Assembly: GCF_001039355.2 (NCBI RefSeq)
Contig: NW_019775679.1
Coordinates: 62,001 to 126,000, forward strand
Source: Lingula anatina
Lineage: Eukaryota > Brachiopoda > Lingulata > Lingulida > Lingulidae
DNA: 64,000 bases
Direction: 5' to 3'
A program made the position numbers and the translations under genes. The notes below the pieces were generated by a model. It was not told the DNA's origin, did no database searches, and saw nothing but the letters and a program-made list of their open reading frames with translations. Shown one piece after another: positions 57,877-64,000 of this stretch (within the stretch, counting starts at the first letter, position 1; the number at the start of each line of letters is the position of its first letter).

Positions 57877-60087
57877 CTTTGAATGCTGGTATGGATTCAT
57901 TTACCATGAGTATGTATGTGGGAATTAAGCCATTTACCCCAGGAAAGCCCTTTTTTTTGCCAAGCGAACATTCAATTAAATGGCTTTATTAATCTGTAAA
58001 TGTAACTTATACTAATTAATGTATTATAACTTAAAACAGAAAATAGAAATAGATGAAAAAAATGGCGGAATCACATACGCCACACACCTTTGAAGGCCAT
58101 TAATATTAGCCAATCTTCATGGAATTAACGCCATTACAGATCAATTCAGCAGTTGTGAGTTTTTCCTAACATAAATTCTAAGGGCGTCTGAGGGTATAAA
58201 ATATTCATTCCTTTTAGCAATAAGTGGTTTATTGTATGTACTTAAGTACACAAAAAATTTACGGCAAAGATCATCACGCCCGCTTTGTAAATTAACTGAT
58301 ATTGCCGTTTGGAGGCCCCGGTTAGGTATGTGATAAAGCAGTAGGTAAACTTATGTTAATCTGAGCATTGCTTTTTAGTTAACTGTTCCCAGGGAAGTTC
58401 TATCGCACCTGACCCTACTCTCTCGATTAAGTCACCCCTATATCGCCGTGCACACTGGTCGCATGGCGTAGTCTTACATGTATGTGAAGCTCTTAACTAT
58501 GAACACAAACACTGAAGTAAGGCATAATTTGCCCTTAAAGCATCAGTCGCTCTTATCAATTGTCTCTCACGAAGCATAACTTTGCTATTAATTGCGATAT
58601 TTCATCAACTGTTTTGACAAATATAGTTGACAAAATGTATGAACATAATATGTACCGTTATTGACGTTCTATCGAAAGTAGTTGTAGATAACTAATGCAT
58701 TTTTAATGAAGTTGCCATGAAGTTGCGAGTTTCAATCTGTTATCAAAATGCTATGGAGTGATTTTCTGTGCTAAGGGAACGTTTAATACATGCCACTGTA
58801 GTGTCTCAAACATGTCGTCAAGAGAAAATTAAAAGCGATAAGGTGTGCAATATCGGATTAACATAACCTATATAGATAATGCTTAAGAAGGACAGCAACC
58901 AAATATCAAGAAAAGCTTAAAATTATCAAATCATTGTCTATAACAGAACCATTCACTCATCAGTTCATGGGCAATCATTGAAGCTGTTTCTTGGCAAACC
59001 GTTCAACAATTTGAAAAAGATACATATATCCATTTAAAGAAAACAGAAGAAATACAATAAAAAAAAGCGTTAAAATTTTCTTTTCTGAGAAAGGGAAGAT
59101 GTGTAACAATTTCTATTACCTCATACTTGTGTTTTACAGGAAATAACAACAATGGAATAAAATCGGCAAATTCTTTTGATTTTCAGTCAGAGATTGATAG
59201 AAGGTGCCCATACAGATACCGAAGAATGTGTTAACAGTGTTGCGATAAAAGCATTCCTATTTCTGTTCACAACCGGGCCAAGATAAATTAAACACAATCA
59301 GATTGAAAATTGCCAGATTGCTAATTGAACATATGCTTTTAATTTTGCAGTACGCCACTGGGCGGGGGCTATGTGATCTGGTCGTCATATGGCGTCATTT
59401 AGACTTTTTACGGATTTGACTTAGTATAGTTATGAGCTGCCTGTTGACATTAAGTATGAATTGTGAGTGGGAAGATTTACACTTGAATGACGAGAATTCT
59501 ATATATGAACTCAATATACCAGTACATCCTGTAAAGACCGTGTGAACACCCAAGCTGTTAACAACTAGCTGCCAGACCAACACCCACGCTTACGTCCGCC
59601 GCGGAGGAAAAATCTCGACACTTGGCGTAAAATAAGGGGGAGGGGGAGACATGGTTCAGAAATAATGGCAGACTAGCGATAACGTTTTTCAAGCTGACAG
59701 AATTTTTCCACGGATATTTTCTGACTGTTTTCTCCTGAGTTATGTGTACTGTAGAGCAGTAGAAATCCTTCTGTTTTGCATTATAATGCGTTAACTTTAT
59801 ATTACACAAAAATCCTAGCGCGTTTTATATGACGCGTTTCATATGACGTTACGCATTTCCAACAGTCTCGTTTTAGGCTATCTCGAATAATATCCCTTCC
59901 AAAATATGATTATCTGTCCCCATTACAATCTAAACCAAATAGGTACCGTATATTAACACGCCAGTTAACAAGATCCTTAATAGCATCTTCAGATTCAGTT
60001 AAAGTTCGAGGTACCCACATTCCCGTTGTTTAAACTTGGATGGATCTGGGATGTTTATGTTGAGGGGGTCATGAATCGGGACACGTA
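57877..60087. other. 3' flank of GPCR G and beyond
   Basis: The first 1.3 kb resembles the flank of GPCR E. After about 59225 I see no duplicate and no gene. Confidence 0.55.
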
Positions 60088-60308
60088 TAAGACCCCATTT
60101 CCAGAGATTAGATCGATCTACTTTAGATCGACCTAACTCCCTGGGGGTTCACGCTAAATAGCTGTCAGCCGAGCGGACACGAAAGTAAATTACCCCCTTA
60201 CAGCTTGTAGTAGGCGGGACGGACATTTAAGCCGGATTATCTGACAGTAATCTTGTGAGACTCCCCGCGGGGATAGATCGATCTAAAAGCTCTGGGAATA
60301 CAGCCTAA
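60088..60308. mobile_element. Foldback/MITE family, copy 3 (inverted)
   Basis: 221 bp in the orientation opposite to copy 1, flanked by TAA on both sides (ACGTATAAGACC and GCCTAAGACA). It shares with copy 1 the inner text GGCTGACAGCTATTTAGCG in inverse complement and the GGCTTAAATGTC block. Confidence 0.85.
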
Positions 60309-60389
60309 GACAGCAGGTCCCTTGGATTGCATACAACTCTAAATACTGACAATCACTCAATATACGGGATGCAACATGGAATTTAGTCA

Positions 60390-60510
60390 GTAGTTATTTA
60401 ATTGGCCGGTATGGTTTGCATGATAAGAACATTAACGCGAGATTGGCCAAATAAATCAATCTCATTTGACTGTGGCAATGCACAAATGGAAAGGACAATT
60501 TATTTACACA
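60390..60510 (-). pseudogene. Decayed copy of the possible TM7 exon
   Basis: Matches 54870-55000 on the - strand: FPFVHCHSQMRLIYLANLALMF, then CKPYRPIK and a TAA where the other copy has GAA. The N of NP is kept but P is lost. It is too damaged to function. Confidence 0.45.
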
Positions 60511-60519
60511 CATCAGAGT

Positions 60520-63500
60520 ATCAGTTGTAATTGTACATTTGACCAATGATAACCAGAAGCTAGCACTGCGGATACAAACATTTACCATACTTGCAGCTGG
60601 GAGTGCATAGGAGGTTACACAGGTGCAGATAAGTATAACACGTTTTGCATCGCTTTGCACCACTTGCCTGCTTGCATACGAACACACACACACAAAAAAA
60701 GGAAAACTGAAAGCACTTGGGGAACGGAATTCTCCACTAATCGGTCTCTAGATAATGATTTATTGCATTTACATTGGAAATGAAGACGGTTGCAGATGTA
60801 GTGTAACTACCGTTGCGGCGCGGGTTATTCTATTCCAACCATAAGCTAAGAGTGGTTCGATAATGTATAAATATTAGCGTTATAAAAGTAACATATAAAA
60901 ACCCAATATTCCTGTTAAATACATTAAATGGGAGCCGTATATCTTCAGGTGCTTGTTTGGGTTTCTGCGGCATCCCGATAAATAGAAGGTTATCACAACT
61001 ACTGCAGCAATAACGACTTTTAAAATCGTGGTCATAATTGATGCTGGCAAATCATCACTTCGAAAAAGAGAATAATGTTGTTTTCTCATAACAACTTAAT
61101 GATGTTTTGTCATCCTCCTTTGGTTGATCAACTAACACAATGTTGCATGCATAAACATTTATTAGTATATTGTGCATGTTATTTTTACATATTGATACAG
61201 ATTAGTAATAATTGATTGGCTTGCTTTCCCCTTTGACAAGGAATAAATTGTACAGTTCCACCCTCCCCAGTACTGCTGATATATACATGAAGAGATTTTA
61301 TCAAAAAGTGTTACGAATGAAACGCTTAGTTTTCGTGTAAAAATTCATTACCTAAAGTGTCTATAATTTCCCTGAATAATTCATTTCACACGTGGTATTA
61401 TAGGGTTTTTTAATGAGTTGGGAACATGTTCCAGTAGAAGGCACTACTGCATGTCTTGGCAATTTGTGAAGCATCATTACCATTAAGGTTTACCATATAG
61501 CAAATTCACCAAAAACAGCCACTTTATGGTTTTTTGGCGGTTGCCTTCATTAATTCTATCGATTGGGGAGCTAGCACTTAAAGGCACATTGCTTGATAGT
61601 TTGCGTAATAGTGGAGGGTATTTAACAATTGAAAAGCATTCTATCACATCGATGTGACATTTTCGAATCATTTAGTTGCCAATTACCACAAGCACAGAAG
61701 CGCTTAATGGTCTTGAACAAAATATGTAGTCTTTAGAATATTGATGAAACTGTAAAATTGATGATGGACTGAAGACAGGAAAATAACTTTTACCGGTATA
61801 TTTCCCGCGGGAACTTCACCTTTCCAAGTCTACAGTGCACAGGTAACACGTACAGGTCATATCAAATACCAGTTTTCTATACTGTAACCCAGTGTTTCTT
61901 TTTATGTCAATTCAAGGAAGGTAGCCTATTTTAGAGACGGAAAAATTCTTTCCACTAACATGATGACAACCCTCTTTCTAAAAAAACATCGTGTGGCGTC
62001 AACAAATGATGCTACGATTTCTGATATCCGGATGATTGTGCGAGGGTGGAATGTTAATACCGATTCAGTTTAATGCCAAAAAAAGTGTCATTTTGGTGAT
62101 GTTATATCTCGGAGTATTTTATCATTTTATTAAAGGCAAATGTCCGTTTGAACCCATTGTTTCTTATTTTGTCATTTGCAAGAGATGGAAGTAGATGCAC
62201 TTGGAAATTGAATTTTTTCTACTCATGTAGCCTTTAGGGGACAAACGTCAATCTCTCTTTCTAAAAAATCTCTGTCGTGGGGCGTCATCAAATGATGCTT
62301 TGATTTTTTGATTTCCCTTCGATGTGCAAGGGTTGAACGTCAATACCGATGCAACTCAATAACAATATATGTCTCCTCAAGTTTACCATGATGTTTATTT
62401 AAACGTTAATAAGTGACATTGTCGTCACCAGAAATTCAATTTTCAAAATACTTAAGCGAACACCTACGGCTTACACTAATGTCAAGTAGAACAATAACAA
62501 ATGAAGCCACCAACATATTGCCAATCAGTGAGTTTTTGTTGAGACACCACAAGGGATAAAGACACTAAATTGTAATCGAAGTTAATTAGTCTCAGGAACT
62601 ATTCAAAACCATCTGTTCGTTTCAGTTTGACATGTGCTATTTCACTTTAAATAGGATTTTGAAAACAGTCACAAATTGGAGAGCTCGGGAATGAACAACC
62701 ATGTTCACATACACTGGTACTGGACTAGCAAAAGGCTTTGATGATAATACAATGATTGCAACAGATTCGACACAGAACTATTTTTATTTTAAGTGCACTG
62801 AATAGGGCTGTGCTTGTGTTAGCTCCGTCAGCACGAAACCAACGGAGATAAACAAAGTGGTATGTAAAAATCACTTCTATTTCATTAATTTGTGCGGGCT
62901 TGCTCCTCATTGTTGATTAGAATTTCACCACATCATTGCTCACTATTATTGTTATTAAATATCAGCATGGCTTCATTAGCTAAAATTTAGTTTACGGAGA
63001 GTTTAAATTGTCATTTAGCAGACAAGGAGAAATGTCTTATTAATCTGCTTGAGTGAACGATGATACTGATATGACTTCACAGGATACAGATACATCACTA
63101 TGCTTTTATGCCTTGTTTTCATCATTATACTTAAAGGAATACGATGCGCTTTAGACCTTTATGCAGCAAAAATGGAATTTCCCTGGAAACTGTTTGCCTT
63201 TCAGAAAATTGTTCCGCTCAGGTGTAGCAGACCAAATTCGTGTCTACCAGGCTGCCAAGATTAAACATGATAGACAATCTTACATTATTGAATGATCACT
63301 TTTAGGCCACAGAATACCACAAAAAGGGTCTCAAACCATTTTTTGATATTCTAAATTGTGACCAATTCTATAACTATCCTATGGTATTGCCAAACCTATA
63401 GGCACCTTAATCCCATAGTGTAGTCCGGATTGAAAGTACACAAGGGACTGCTGTTGTTGAATAGCCACTTCAATATCTGTCTCCAGGTGAGGATGGACTG

Positions 63501-63700
63501 CGTGCTTCAGCATTTCAAAGTTATTTCTGGACGCTGCTTCCAAGTTCATGTTTGCTCTTTATGGACGATGTTCATCACTGCATTTTGCGTACATGCGTCT
63601 CACAGGGGAAAAACAAAATAGAGCCAACGCTAATTTAACGCGTCAAATCTGAAGGAAATATATCTGGTAGATACAAATATATATGTAAGTATATCCGTCT
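60520..63700. other. Region without a recognisable gene
   Basis: AT-rich, short open frames only. An old tandem duplication is visible: about 61940-62080 and 62240-62380 share (T)GGCGTCA.CAAATGATGCT and GTCAATACCGAT-like text. Nothing else is supported. Confidence 0.5.
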
Positions 63701-63714
63701 ACACATCTACCATT

Positions 63715-63915
63715 TCAGGTCATTCAATATGGGAGACAAATGACGAAATAACAGACTATTTCAACGGCTCAGCAAATGGCACGGATAGAATGTTTAAAAG
63801 AAGACGCAGTCAGCAGTTGAATTACCGTGATCTGGACAAACTTGCATGTGACAAATATATGTAGATTTAGAAGCTTGGTGCAGATATTCATCGTCGTTGG
63901 TAAACAGCAGTAACG
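63715..63915 (+). promoter_or_regulatory. Conserved proximal 5' flank of GPCR H
   Basis: A diverged version of the flank before D, E and G: GGTCATTCAATATGGGAGACAAATGACG, CTCAGCAAATGGCACGGAT, and TTGAATTACCGTGATCTGGACAA-like segments in the same order. Confidence 0.5.
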
Positions 63916-64000
63916 ATGGCAGGTGAAGTTTATCAAAATGACAGTGCCCATTTTCCGTTCTTAAGAACAGATAGTAATGAACAATATGTACTCCGTACCA
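63916..64000 (+). CDS. Start of another + strand class A GPCR, gene H (cut by window end)
   Basis: ATG 63916 opens 28 codons to the window edge: MAGEVYQNDSAHFPFLRT, then DSNEQYVLRT. This matches the N-terminus of gene G (SEIYELDNSYFPVLTT, then TNEEYALRT) residue by residue with substitutions. Position, leader and strand fit the array. Only the extracellular start is visible, so whether the gene is intact cannot be judged. Confidence 0.8.
   Translation, partial: MAGEVYQNDSAHFPFLRTDSNEQYVLRT

Overview
The window is nuclear DNA of an animal. It is AT-rich, with GT-AG introns of a few hundred bases, long (AT)n, (CA)n and (CT)n microsatellites, mobile-element remnants and tandem families of seven-transmembrane receptors. 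A marine invertebrate, perhaps a mollusc or another lophotrochozoan, is my best guess from general character only; no species marker is visible.

Left part (1-27.1 kb). Two kynurenine aminotransferase-like genes (KYAT3/CCBL2 family) lie on the + strand. The first (2253-5775) lacks its 5' exons within the window and has a duplicated terminal exon at 7133-7192. The second (9355-16195) is complete, with 13 coding exons and apparent alternative use for a mitochondrial or a cytosolic enzyme. Three two-exon class A GPCR genes follow on the - strand (16.5-18.0, 22.1-23.6 and 25.6-27.1 kb). Each is preceded on the + strand by the 3' end of a KYAT3 copy: the intact gene before the first, decayed exons before the second and third. 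A decayed GPCR tail at about 8 kb follows the first KYAT3 copy. The left part is therefore one repeated module, 'KYAT3 3' end + convergent GPCR', in which the enzyme part decays and the receptor is usually kept. A 583-bp solo LTR and a palindrome carrying two hammerhead-ribozyme-like motifs sit in the third module.

Right part (29.5-64 kb). A second tandem family of related GPCRs lies on the + strand, without introns in the coding region: intact genes at 31359-32801, 46047-47495 and 55829-57277, a copy broken by one base (49783-51230), a truncated copy (45289-45543), a stray C-terminal fragment (33062-33343) and the start of another gene at the right edge (63916-64000). Conserved flanking blocks, (AT)n tracts and shared 3' sequence show that the array grew by unequal exchange and gene conversion. 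A possible terminal exon of a different GPCR appears twice on the - strand (54.8-55.0 and 60.4-60.5 kb).

Mobile and repeat content. There is a foldback family with TAA target duplications (44.0, 57.6 and 60.1 kb), a 164-bp MITE in a KYAT3 intron, and a 2-kb element with 20-bp inverted ends (41.8-43.9 kb). Three single-N positions (6104, 38233, 44640) lie between near-identical direct repeats and probably mark unmerged haplotypes. Most stretches of 36.5-45.2, 47.5-49.7 and 57.9-63.7 kb show no gene I can support.
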